A stretch of 64,000 bases of DNA from Thalassomonas sp. M1454. GTDB lineage: Bacteria > Pseudomonadota > Gammaproteobacteria > Enterobacterales > Alteromonadaceae. Position 1 is the stretch's first letter; each line of letters begins with the position of its first letter. The DNA lies in assembly GCF_007097525.1 (NCBI RefSeq), contig NZ_VKDD01000002.1, forward strand, positions 620,001 to 684,000, in the 5' to 3' direction. The notes under the pieces are model-generated. The model was not told the DNA's origin and searched no databases. It saw only the letters and a list, made by a program, of their open reading frames with translations. Shown here one piece after another: positions 7,907 through 15,535 of this stretch. The translations under genes and the position numbers were made by a program.

Positions 7907-8332
7907 GTGGAAAATTTAAGCAATGGTATGTTATTGATATTTGGATTATTCGTATTAAGTATTCTTATAGAATTCTTTCTAATGTATAAAAATCAAGTCG
8001 CCAAAGGGTGGGCTCAAACCCAAGGTAAATTAATAAGCTCTGACGTAGGTATTACGCATGGTGGGACTTCAGGTCTAGCTGCTAAAGTTAACTATCAATA
8101 TACTGTTAATGGTAAAGAATTCAAATCGACCCAAATTGCATATGCGACATTAGGGAGCCTGTTTGCAATATTCAAAAGTTTCTACATTAAAGCGGATAAG
8201 CTAACCGTTTTCTATAATCCTATAAAACCTGAAGTAGCAGTAATAGTTCCTGGAATAAGGTTATTTCATATTTTAGATATTTGTATCGTAATAGGGATAA
8301 TGTTTTACCTATTTGGTGATTTTGTTTTATAA
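7907..8332 (+). CDS. DUF3592 family membrane protein (cassette 10)
   Basis: A 141-residue protein with one N-terminal (about 7-27) and one C-terminal (about 117-137) membrane segment around a soluble beta-rich domain. The pattern W-x-x-TQGKLISSDVGI, VNYQYTVNGKEF and LTVFYNPIKPEVAVIVPG is that of DUF3592. Start GTG at 7907 follows AAGGAAGGA. DUF3592 has no established biochemical role. Confidence 0.8.
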   Translation: MENLSNGMLLIFGLFVLSILIEFFLMYKNQVAKGWAQTQGKLISSDVGITHGGTSGLAAKVNYQYTVNGKEFKSTQIAYATLGSLFAIFKSFYIKADKLTVFYNPIKPEVAVIVPGIRLFHILDICIVIGIMFYLFGDFVL

Positions 8333-8428
8333 CAACTTAATTAATTGGACAAATAAGGCTGTCATGATCTTAGCAAATAACGCAATAATACATGCTAGCA
8401 TAATTCGCCTCTTATTAAGGCGTTGGTT
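8327..8428 (+). repeat. attC site 10
   Basis: About 102 bp from TTATAAC to GTTGGTT, an unusual right core with GG at positions 4-5. The right flank CGCCTCTTATTAAGGC is standard. Confidence 0.8.
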
Positions 8429-8451
8429 ACCAAGGAAGAAACCAGCCATTC

Positions 8452-8706
8452 ATGAAAATGAAGCATTACGCCCAACCTAATGATCATCTAACCGGTTTTA
8501 GGTTTGATAATTTTTTATTGGAAATTTTTGCTGGAATAATTTGTTCCGTTTTTGCTGTTGCAGGCTATAAAGCAGGAATATTGTTACTGTTCATACCAAC
8601 TGGCTTAGTTGCATTAATATGTATTGTTTTGGTCATTCATACTATTTATTCATTTGTACGTAAGTGGATTAAGGTACAAATTAAAAATAGGGTTGATAGT
8701 AAGTAA
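8452..8706 (+). CDS. Cassette 11: small membrane protein
   Basis: An 84-residue protein with two hydrophobic segments (about 22-42 and 44-68) and a basic C-terminal tail (VRKWIKVQIKNRVDSK), probably cytoplasmic. ATG at 8458 is a possible alternative start. Not recognised. Confidence 0.65.
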   Translation: MKMKHYAQPNDHLTGFRFDNFLLEIFAGIICSVFAVAGYKAGILLLFIPTGLVALICIVLVIHTIYSFVRKWIKVQIKNRVDSK

Positions 8707-8805
8707 CCTTTCGAGGCACACATGCAGGACAAATAAAGCTTGGCTTTTGTCACTGCGTGCCAGATTTTAGCCAAGCATTATTTGCCTTTTATTGAGGTGT
8801 TAGCA
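8701..8805 (+). repeat. attC site 11
   Basis: About 105 bp from AAGTAAC to GTTAGCA. Central arms GCTTGGCT (8738-8745) and AGCCAAGC (8769-8776) match those of site 4. The segment between the left core and GGACAAATA is more diverged than usual. Confidence 0.8.
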
Positions 8806-8827
8806 TTACTACGGAGTTCTACAAATA

Positions 8828-9262
8828 ATGAAGAGTATAATTTTACTTATATCACTTACCGTTTCTTTTAATATTTTTGCTGCTGATTATCAGCAAGAAA
8901 TTAATAAATTTTTTGAGTTATATAAAAAAGATAAGATAGATGAGGCAGTTGATTCTATTTATAGTACTAATGAATATGTTTCTGCAATTCCAGATCAAAT
9001 TAAAAATGTTAAAACACAGCTTAATGCGCTTAAAGGGATGGTTGGTCAAGTGCATCATATTGGCCAATTAGATACATTTTTGGTAGGTGAGTCTTTTGTA
9101 TATGTTACATACTTGGTTACATACGATAGGCAGCCTGTACGTTACGAATTTCAATTTTTCAAAGTAAAAGATGGCTGGAGAATTTATTCATTCTCATTTG
9201 ATGACGATTTATCTGAAATACAGAGTCAAGCAAGAAAGGCTGCTTGGTCTGCTAAAAAGTAA
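8828..9262 (+). CDS. Cassette 12: exported protein, possibly NTF2-like
   Basis: A 144-residue protein with a clear signal peptide (MKSIILLISLTVSFNIFA, cleavage before ADY). The mature domain starts with a helix (QQEINKFFELYKKDKIDEAVDSIY) and ends with strands EFQFFKVKDGWRIYSFSFDD, a layout common in exported NTF2-like/DUF4864-type proteins. The function cannot be named. Confidence 0.7.
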   Translation: MKSIILLISLTVSFNIFAADYQQEINKFFELYKKDKIDEAVDSIYSTNEYVSAIPDQIKNVKTQLNALKGMVGQVHHIGQLDTFLVGESFVYVTYLVTYDRQPVRYEFQFFKVKDGWRIYSFSFDDDLSEIQSQARKAAWSAKK

Positions 9263-9362
9263 TGCTATCAAGTCGTTAAAGCAGGATATATAACAGTTTG
9301 CTTTTGCTCCTGCGTCGCTTATTTTAGCCAACTACAATTAACCCCTTAACAGGGCGTTATAA
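9263..9362 (+). repeat. attC site 12
   Basis: About 100 bp with degenerate left core TGCTATC and right core GTTATAA; CCCCTTAACAGGGCG precedes the right core. Confidence 0.76.
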
Positions 9363-9376
9363 CTAAAGGGATTTAA

Positions 9377-9568
9377 ATGAGTACATCTTCGAAAACAGTA
9401 GAGTATATGGATTGCACTTTTTGTCGCAAAGGGAAAATACCAGTGTATCAAACAGATAAAGGTTTCTTTACAGACAAAGCTATATGCAATCTTTGTCATT
9501 CAAAACCAGGTGGTGGGCCAAGTAAGAAGTCTTCATTTATAGATACGCTTTTTAGTTTGTTCAAGTAA
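9377..9568 (+). CDS. Cassette 13: small zinc-ribbon protein
   Basis: A 63-residue protein with two Cys pairs, CTFC and CNLC, about 20 residues apart, which could bind one zinc ion. It ends in a short hydrophobic stretch FIDTLFSLFK. ATG at 9377. No further family recognised; one of two zinc-ribbon cassettes in the array. Confidence 0.65.
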   Translation: MSTSSKTVEYMDCTFCRKGKIPVYQTDKGFFTDKAICNLCHSKPGGGPSKKSSFIDTLFSLFK

Positions 9569-9569
9569 T

Positions 9570-9670
9570 AGATATCAGGCGTTCAAATAGACAATTAATG
9601 CTTTGACGGCTTTTGCAAAAGTTGTAAAACCGCAAGCCAAGAATATTTGCGCATTAGCTGGGTGTTTAGT
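9570..9670 (+). repeat. attC site 13 (degenerate)
   Basis: About 101 bp with both cores off consensus: AGATATC on the left and GTTTAGT on the right, with GGGTG in place of GGCG. The imperfect palindrome around TTTGACGGCTTTTGC ... ACCGCAAGCCAAG remains visible. Confidence 0.65.
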
Positions 9671-9684
9671 TTAAAGGATAAATT

Positions 9685-9909
9685 ATGCGAAAGTTATACA
9701 TTGGCGGCCTTATTTTGCTAGGCATAATATTTATTGGATTTGAACAAATTATTATAGGCGGCTTGCTAGTTATTGGTTCGGTTTCTTTTGTTTTGTTTAA
9801 ACAAATGTTTTTTACTAAACATAAGCCCCCCCTAACTATAGGAGTACTAGAGGCCCTAGCGGTGGTGGAGCATTTTAAACATACAAGATGTTTAAAGCGG
9901 GACTTCTAA
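9685..9909 (+). CDS. Cassette 14: small membrane protein, probably frameshifted at a C-run
   Basis: Reads as 74 residues with two hydrophobic segments (about 4-22 and 25-44). A run of seven C (9826-9832) appears to break the frame: in the +1 frame the tail would be KPPPNYRSTRGPSGGGAF with a TAA at 9876-9878, exactly before the attC left core, where the other cassettes stop. In the frame as given, the ORF continues into the attC to 9909 with an unlikely tail. One more C would restore the shorter product. It may be a sequencing error, a mutation or a phase-variable tract. Confidence 0.55.
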   Translation: MRKLYIGGLILLGIIFIGFEQIIIGGLLVIGSVSFVLFKQMFFTKHKPPLTIGVLEALAVVEHFKHTRCLKRDF

Positions 9910-9982
9910 AGTTTAGCTTGGTTCCGCTTCGCCTCTACACAATTTAGCTAAGTATTATCGGCCTCTTAATTAGGCGTTATAT
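9878..9982 (+). repeat. attC site 14
   Basis: About 105 bp with left core AACATAC and right core GTTATAT. TTTAGCTTGG and the later TTTAGCTAAGT form the imperfect central stem. Confidence 0.75.
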
Positions 9983-10000
9983 GTATAGAAGAGTGCATGA

Positions 10001-10468
10001 ATGTATAGAAATTTGTTAAAGATAGTCGTAGTCCTATTTTTCCTTTCAGGTTGTGCTGAAAGAGTTATAAGTATTACTGACAAAGAGGGGAAAGTTGTAG
10101 GAGGTTGTAATGCTGGTTTTGATTGGCATTTTTATGGCCTGCAAGACTCTATTGATTATATGCTCTATGAATGTGCTAAAGATTCAATAGGTAAAGGTTT
10201 CACAATATCAGATGAAAGGCTTCTTACCCTTGATTTTACGTTACCACAACCTCCAAAAGGGAAGTCGTGGAATAAAAAATTAGCGATGCATCAGTTCCAT
10301 AAGGAAAACATCACCGAAAGAGAGCTCGGTTATATTCTTGCCGCTATAGAATACGAATATCAGAAGGTTGTTTGGCCAGCAGAAGATGATTTAAATGACG
10401 ATAAAATCACTCAAGTTGAATTTAATAAAATAATCAAAGATGCAAAATTTAAATGGCTTGGCGAATAA
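10001..10468 (+). CDS. Cassette 15: predicted lipoprotein with EF-hand-like segment
   Basis: A 155-residue protein with a lipoprotein signal: hydrophobic stretch followed by LSGC, lipidated Cys at residue 18. Near the C-terminus DLNDDKITQVEFNKII (about 130-145) resembles one calcium-binding EF-hand loop (D-x-N-D-D-x-I-T-x-x-E-F), as in exported EF-hand proteins. Role unknown. Confidence 0.72.
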   Translation: MYRNLLKIVVVLFFLSGCAERVISITDKEGKVVGGCNAGFDWHFYGLQDSIDYMLYECAKDSIGKGFTISDERLLTLDFTLPQPPKGKSWNKKLAMHQFHKENITERELGYILAAIEYEYQKVVWPAEDDLNDDKITQVEFNKIIKDAKFKWLGE

Positions 10469-10471
10469 AAC

Positions 10472-10576
10472 ACATAACAAGCCATTACAGTAAAGGAACT
10501 GCTAACAACTTGCTCAGTTCCGCTGCGTTACACTACTTTAGTAAGCTATTATCAGCCCCTAAATAGGGCGTTTGAT
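10472..10576 (+). repeat. attC site 15
   Basis: About 105 bp from ACATAAC to GTTTGAT, a right core with T instead of A at position 4. TCAGCCCCTAAATAGGGCG precedes it. Confidence 0.75.
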
Positions 10577-10591
10577 ATTTCGGAGATTTAA

Positions 10592-10684
10592 ATGAATACA
10601 GATGTAGAAAGTGAAATTCAAGGACAATTAGTTTTATCTAAAATGAAAAGGCAAGACGCACTTCTTAAGATAATCGAAGGATGA
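10592..10684 (+). CDS. Cassette 16: 30-residue upstream ORF
   Basis: MNTDVESEIQGQLVLSKMKR... ends in a TGA that overlaps the ATG of the next ORF (ATGA at 10681). GGAG lies 8 nt before its start. The coupling suggests that translation of this short polar peptide leads ribosomes into the second ORF. Real expression cannot be judged from sequence alone. Confidence 0.45.
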   Translation: MNTDVESEIQGQLVLSKMKRQDALLKIIEG

Positions 10685-10896
10685 GTTTTTCTAAACTAGA
10701 TATATTTAATTTTCTTTTAGCTATGGCTATTCTCTTTTACGTTATTGAAAATAACTCTGAAGTTTTTAAAATAATAATGCCTATTCTACTTCTTATGGGA
10801 GCAGCTATGAGGCATATAGGCTCTCGCATTAAAGCTTTAGCTGCCCTAGTGAAGCTAAATGAAATTCCTAATGAATCACTAAAGCAGGACAAATAA
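10681..10896 (+). CDS. Cassette 16: small membrane protein
   Basis: A 71-residue protein with hydrophobic segments at about 7-24 and 29-44, then a basic tail. GAAGG before the ATG can serve as ribosome-binding site. The last residues (ESLKQDK) are encoded by attC sequence, because the left core here has lost the usual in-frame stop. Unknown function. Confidence 0.55.
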   Translation: MSFSKLDIFNFLLAMAILFYVIENNSEVFKIIMPILLLMGAAMRHIGSRIKALAALVKLNEIPNESLKQDK

Positions 10897-10964
10897 AATT
10901 TGTTTTGTCACTGTATACCAATAATTTAGTCAACTTAAACTTGCCCTTTAATGAGGCATTATTT
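10867..10964 (+). repeat. attC site 16 (degenerate)
   Basis: About 98 bp with degenerate cores: CCTAATG on the left, ATTATTT on the right (A in place of the invariant G). The conserved CACTAAAGCAGGACAAATAA block and TGCCCTTTAATGAGGC mark it as an attC; recombination activity is doubtful. Confidence 0.6.
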
Positions 10965-10978
10965 GTTCAGGAGGTCCT

Positions 10979-11008
10979 ATGGCTTATCTATCCTTAGGCT
11001 CTCAGTGA
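10979..11008 (+). CDS. Cassette 17: 9-codon mini-ORF with strong ribosome-binding site
   Basis: ATG GCT TAT ... encodes MAYLSLGSQ and stops at TGA. It is preceded by CAGGAGGT (10969-10975... spacing 3-4 nt), the best Shine-Dalgarno in the array, and lies 33 nt before the lipoprotein gene. It could be a leader peptide, a cassette-encoded translation enhancer or the remnant of an older gene. Confidence 0.35.
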   Translation: MAYLSLGSQ

Positions 11009-11041
11009 ACGTTACATTATTTAAGATATGGAGATCAACTC

Positions 11042-11686
11042 TTGAAAATTTTTAAAATCTTGCTTGTTTCTTTAAGCCTTATTTCTTGTGATACAACAAA
11101 AACGAAAGAATTGCCATTGACCGTTTCAACAGACAATATCAATTTTAGTAATGAAAAGTTTCAATTAAGTATTACGAAACCAGAGAGTTGGTATGCTCAA
11201 AATGTAAAAGAGCTAATCGCTATGCAACAGCTTGGCAGCGACATTATTAGTGGTGATGATGAAAATTTTAAAGCCATTACTGAGGCTGCTTTGAAAACAT
11301 CGCTTCCTTTGTTTGGTTTTCATGAATTCAAACCAGGCACACCTACAAGTACTAACTCATCTTTAATGGGAATTGCGGAGAATATTTCAGTATTACCGGG
11401 AATTAAAAAAGGGTGTGACTACCTTTATCATGCCAAGAAAGCTATGGATCAAAGTCAAATAAAAATGGATTATGAAGAAGATTGCCACATTAAAGTAATT
11501 AATGGCGTGGATATATCTTACTTTAATAGTCAATTAGAGGTTGGTGATAATATCGTAAATCAAAGGTATATGGCATGCATATCAGGTGATTATGCTATAG
11601 CGATAGTTTCTACTATTGTAAATAAAGTCGATACATTAGAGTTAGATAGCATTTTGAGCACACTGAAAGTACAGTGCAAAGAGTAA
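11042..11686 (+). CDS. Cassette 17: predicted lipoprotein
   Basis: A 214-residue protein starting at TTG 11042, with GGAGA 7 nt upstream. The signal MKIFKILLVSLSLISC gives a lipidated Cys at residue 16. The mature part contains FSNEKFQLSITKPESWYAQ, an opening seen in PsbP/DcrB-like exported domains, so such a fold is possible. It is the largest cassette product and has no assignable function. Confidence 0.68.
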   Translation: MKIFKILLVSLSLISCDTTKTKELPLTVSTDNINFSNEKFQLSITKPESWYAQNVKELIAMQQLGSDIISGDDENFKAITEAALKTSLPLFGFHEFKPGTPTSTNSSLMGIAENISVLPGIKKGCDYLYHAKKAMDQSQIKMDYEEDCHIKVINGVDISYFNSQLEVGDNIVNQRYMACISGDYAIAIVSTIVNKVDTLELDSILSTLKVQCKE

Positions 11687-11736
11687 TATTTAAAGAGAGT
11701 TAAGCAGGACTAATAACAACTAACTTAGCGTTAGGT
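11681..11736 (+). repeat. attC site 17 (shortened)
   Basis: Only about 56 bp: left part GAGTAAT...AAGCAGGACTAATAAC is joined directly to the right end CTTAGCGTTAGGT. The central inverted repeat is missing, so an internal deletion of about 45 bp is likely. Confidence 0.55.
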
Positions 11737-11752
11737 ACAAAGAAGGGGGTTT

Positions 11753-11995
11753 ATGTCATTAGGTATGAGTGCTGCGTGGACAAAAATGCAGCCTAAGAAG
11801 AAACGTTGTAAGAGGTGTGGTCTTTATTACACCAAAACACTTTCGCAATGCGATCATTGTTCACAATTTGATGATAGCCAATTAGTTACATTTAAAAAGC
11901 AACATCAGGAAACTTTAAAGGGAAATTCTGCTTTAGGTAAAACTATGTTTTTATGTGCTGTAATTATAGGTTTATTCCTTATTGCGAGTTTTTGA
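11753..11995 (+). CDS. Cassette 18: zinc-ribbon protein with C-terminal membrane anchor
   Basis: An 80-residue protein with a basic patch (KKKRCKRCG), two Cys pairs CKRC and CDHC about 15 residues apart, and a C-terminal hydrophobic anchor (about 62-79). It starts after GAAGGGGG. It follows the last attC core but has no attC of its own before the gapA terminator, so it is either a terminal cassette that lost its site or a chromosomal gene at the array's right border. Confidence 0.65.
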   Translation: MSLGMSAAWTKMQPKKKRCKRCGLYYTKTLSQCDHCSQFDDSQLVTFKKQHQETLKGNSALGKTMFLCAVIIGLFLIASF

Positions 11996-12030
11996 TAGTT
12001 ATTTACCATCTTCTTTATTGTAGTTTGCAT

Positions 12031-12062
12031 AAAAAAATACCCCGCAAGTGCGAGGTATTTCT
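12031..12062 (-). terminator. Intrinsic terminator of gapA
   Basis: AAATACCTCGC / GCGGGGTATTT (minus-strand reading) with an AAGT-type loop and a seven-T tail on the minus strand. It sits 25 nt after the gapA stop and may also act on the cassette array coming from the left. Confidence 0.8.
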
Positions 12063-12086
12063 TATTGAGCTATGTATTAAGCGAAC

Positions 12087-13166
<1,080 letters not shown>

Positions 13167-13347
13167 TTACATTTTAATCAAGCTTTTTCTTACTTTTTCT
13201 GTTCTTTTATTAGATTTGCTAACTATTTTTTTATAAAGTTACATAAAAGATAAGTTTTGTGGCAGAATACGCGCCATAAAATTATGCATATCAAAAAATA
13301 CGCCTTAAAACAGCCCCTGTGTTGTAGGTGAAAACGGAAATTTATAC

Positions 13348-14874
13348 ATGTCTGAAAACTTAAATAAATGCGATATCGGCTTTGTTGGCCTTGGTGTGAT
13401 GGGTAAAAATTTAGTATTAAACCTTGCCGATAATGGCTATAAAATCGCTGCATTTGATCTTGACTTAGAAAAAGTATCTGCTGTTATTGAACAAGATAAA
13501 AATGAAACTAATAATGGCGAACCACGTGTTGTTGGTTGTTCTTCATATACTGAATTACTTGCGCAATTAAAAGCGCCACATTTAATTGTTCTTTCTGTGC
13601 CTGCAGGTGACATTGTTGATCAAGTATGTCAGAACCTTATTGGTGCTGGTATTCAACGTGATGATATTGTTATCGATACAGGTAATAGTCTTTGGACGGA
13701 TACTGTTGAACGTGAAGCTAAGTATAAAGATGATTTCTTATTTTTCTCATCAGCTGTTTCAGGTGGTGAAGTAGGCGCGCGTTTCGGCCCAGCTTTAATG
13801 CCTAGTGGTTCACCTTATGCCTGGACACGAGTTAAGCCTATCTGGAGTGCTATTGCGGCAAAAGTTGATGCTGCAACAGGTAAGCCACTAGAAAGATCAC
13901 AGCCTGGTCAAGTTATTGAAAATGGTGACCCGTGTGCCGACTATATTGGTCCTGCAGGTGCTGGTCATTACGTAAAAATGGTTCATAACGGTATTGAATA
14001 TGCTGACATGCAGCTTATCTGTGAAGCTTACCACGTACTTCGTGAAGGTTTACAATTAGGTTGTGATGAAATAGCTAATATTTTTGAAGGTTGGAACCAA
14101 GGCGTTCTTGATAGCTACTTAATGGAAATTTCTGTTGAAGTATTACGCCATAAAGATGTGGAAACACAAACACACTTAGTTGATTTAATACTCGATAAAG
14201 CAGGCCAAAAGGGTACTGGTTTATGGACAGCCGTTAGTTCATTAGAAGTAGGGTGTCCGTCACCAACTATTTCTCAAGCAGTTTATGCTCGCTCTATCTC
14301 TTCTTTTAAAGAATTAAGAAAACATACTTCTACTGTGTTATCTGCGCCAGAATTTACACCTCTTTGTGAAAGTGAGAAAGAATTGTTTATTGAACAATTA
14401 CATGATGCTTTATATTGTTCAAAGATTTGTACTTATGCGCAAGGCTTCCAATTAATGAAATTGGCTTCTGTTGAGCATAACTGGCAATTAAATTTTGCTT
14501 CTATTGCTAAAATTTGGCGTGCTGGTTGTATTATTCGAGCTGCCTTTTTACAGTCAATTACAGATGCGTTTGAGCGCGAGCAACAGCTTGATAACCTGTT
14601 AGTTGATAGTTTCTTTAGTGAACAATTAAGTAGCTACCAACAAAACTGGCGTAAAGCTGTTGCGCAATGTACTTTAATGGGTATTCCTATTGGAGCAATC
14701 TCAGCTTCATTAAGCTATTATGATTCTATGCGCTGTGCCACATTACCTGCTAACCTATTACAAGGTCAGCGAGATTACTTTGGTGCCCATACGTTTGAGC
14801 GAATTGATCAGCCAGCAGGTCATAAATTCCATGTTGAATGGACATCAGCGGATAGACCAATAATCAAGCTCTAA
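13348..14874 (+). CDS. gnd: 6-phosphogluconate dehydrogenase, decarboxylating
   Basis: Converts 6-phosphogluconate to ribulose 5-phosphate with NADP+, the oxidative pentose-phosphate step that competes with Edd for the same substrate. 508 residues, the longer version of the family. Visible: dinucleotide fold DIGFVGLGVMGKNLVLN (about 9-25), catalytic Lys in HYVKMVHNGIEY (about 210) and the C-terminal substrate tail. The gene is divergent from gapA and 24 nt upstream of msrB. Confidence 0.96.
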   Translation: MSENLNKCDIGFVGLGVMGKNLVLNLADNGYKIAAFDLDLEKVSAVIEQDKNETNNGEPRVVGCSSYTELLAQLKAPHLIVLSVPAGDIVDQVCQNLIGAGIQRDDIVIDTGNSLWTDTVEREAKYKDDFLFFSSAVSGGEVGARFGPALMPSGSPYAWTRVKPIWSAIAAKVDAATGKPLERSQPGQVIENGDPCADYIGPAGAGHYVKMVHNGIEYADMQLICEAYHVLREGLQLGCDEIANIFEGWNQGVLDSYLMEISVEVLRHKDVETQTHLVDLILDKAGQKGTGLWTAVSSLEVGCPSPTISQAVYARSISSFKELRKHTSTVLSAPEFTPLCESEKELFIEQLHDALYCSKICTYAQGFQLMKLASVEHNWQLNFASIAKIWRAGCIIRAAFLQSITDAFEREQQLDNLLVDSFFSEQLSSYQQNWRKAVAQCTLMGIPIGAISASLSYYDSMRCATLPANLLQGQRDYFGAHTFERIDQPAGHKFHVEWTSADRPIIKL

Positions 14875-14898
14875 AACTTTAGCTAACGGGAGATTAAT

Positions 14899-15285
14899 AT
14901 GAGCCAAGATAATGATGACAAATACAAAAAGCTGTTATCTGAAGATGCTTATAAAGTCTGTCGTTTAGCTGCAACAGAAGCACCGTTTACCGGTATTTAT
15001 AACGAACATTGGGAGCAAGGTACATATACCTGCGCTTGTTGCCAGTGTTCTTTGTTTTTAAGTGAGGCTAAATTTGAATCTGGCTGTGGTTGGCCAAGTT
15101 TTAATGCCGCAATCAAAGATACAATTGAATACCTGCCCGATCACTCTTTGGCAATGTCTCGTACTGAAATTCGCTGTAACAACTGTCAGTCTCACCTTGG
15201 CCATGTTTTTGATGACGGCCCAGCACCAACCTTTAAACGCTATTGTGTCAATTCTTTAAGCTTAAATTTTAAAGAAAACAACTAG
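14899..15285 (+). CDS. msrB: Peptide-methionine (R)-S-oxide reductase
   Basis: Repairs the R-sulfoxide of methionine in oxidised proteins using thioredoxin. The 128-residue protein has the motif FESGCGWPSF, zinc-binding pairs CACC and CNNC, and the catalytic Cys in RYCVNSLSL (about residue 116). It starts 24 nt after gnd behind CGGGAG. In Escherichia coli msrB is also next to gapA, so the neighbourhood is conserved. Confidence 0.95.
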   Translation: MSQDNDDKYKKLLSEDAYKVCRLAATEAPFTGIYNEHWEQGTYTCACCQCSLFLSEAKFESGCGWPSFNAAIKDTIEYLPDHSLAMSRTEIRCNNCQSHLGHVFDDGPAPTFKRYCVNSLSLNFKENN

Positions 15286-15535
15286 CACAAAAGTAACTTT
15301 ACTTCTCTTTTTTTATTCTGCCTGTATCTCCTTTCAGGCAATGCTCATTTCAGCTGTAAATTTTCTAATACTAAAGAATGATGTTTTTTTGATTTTATGT
15401 TTTGTAAGCTGTGGAGAATTATTACAAGTTGAATTACAATACCGTTGATTAGGACAATCAAGCTAATTATTTACCTACTAACTCTATGAATAATTAGATT
15501 TTTCATAACTCATAAATTACATAAAGGTTTACGAA

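Noticed and set aside
3578-10964. Regularly spaced similar sequences could be a CRISPR array
   Set aside because: The units are about 100 bp, diverged, self-complementary and separated by whole genes, with no short identical repeats or cas genes; they fit attC sites.
15286-15535. Direct TTGTAAT half-sites before the long GAPDH as a HexR site
   Set aside because: They are not arranged as the HexR palindrome; the best window matches only about 10 of 15 positions.
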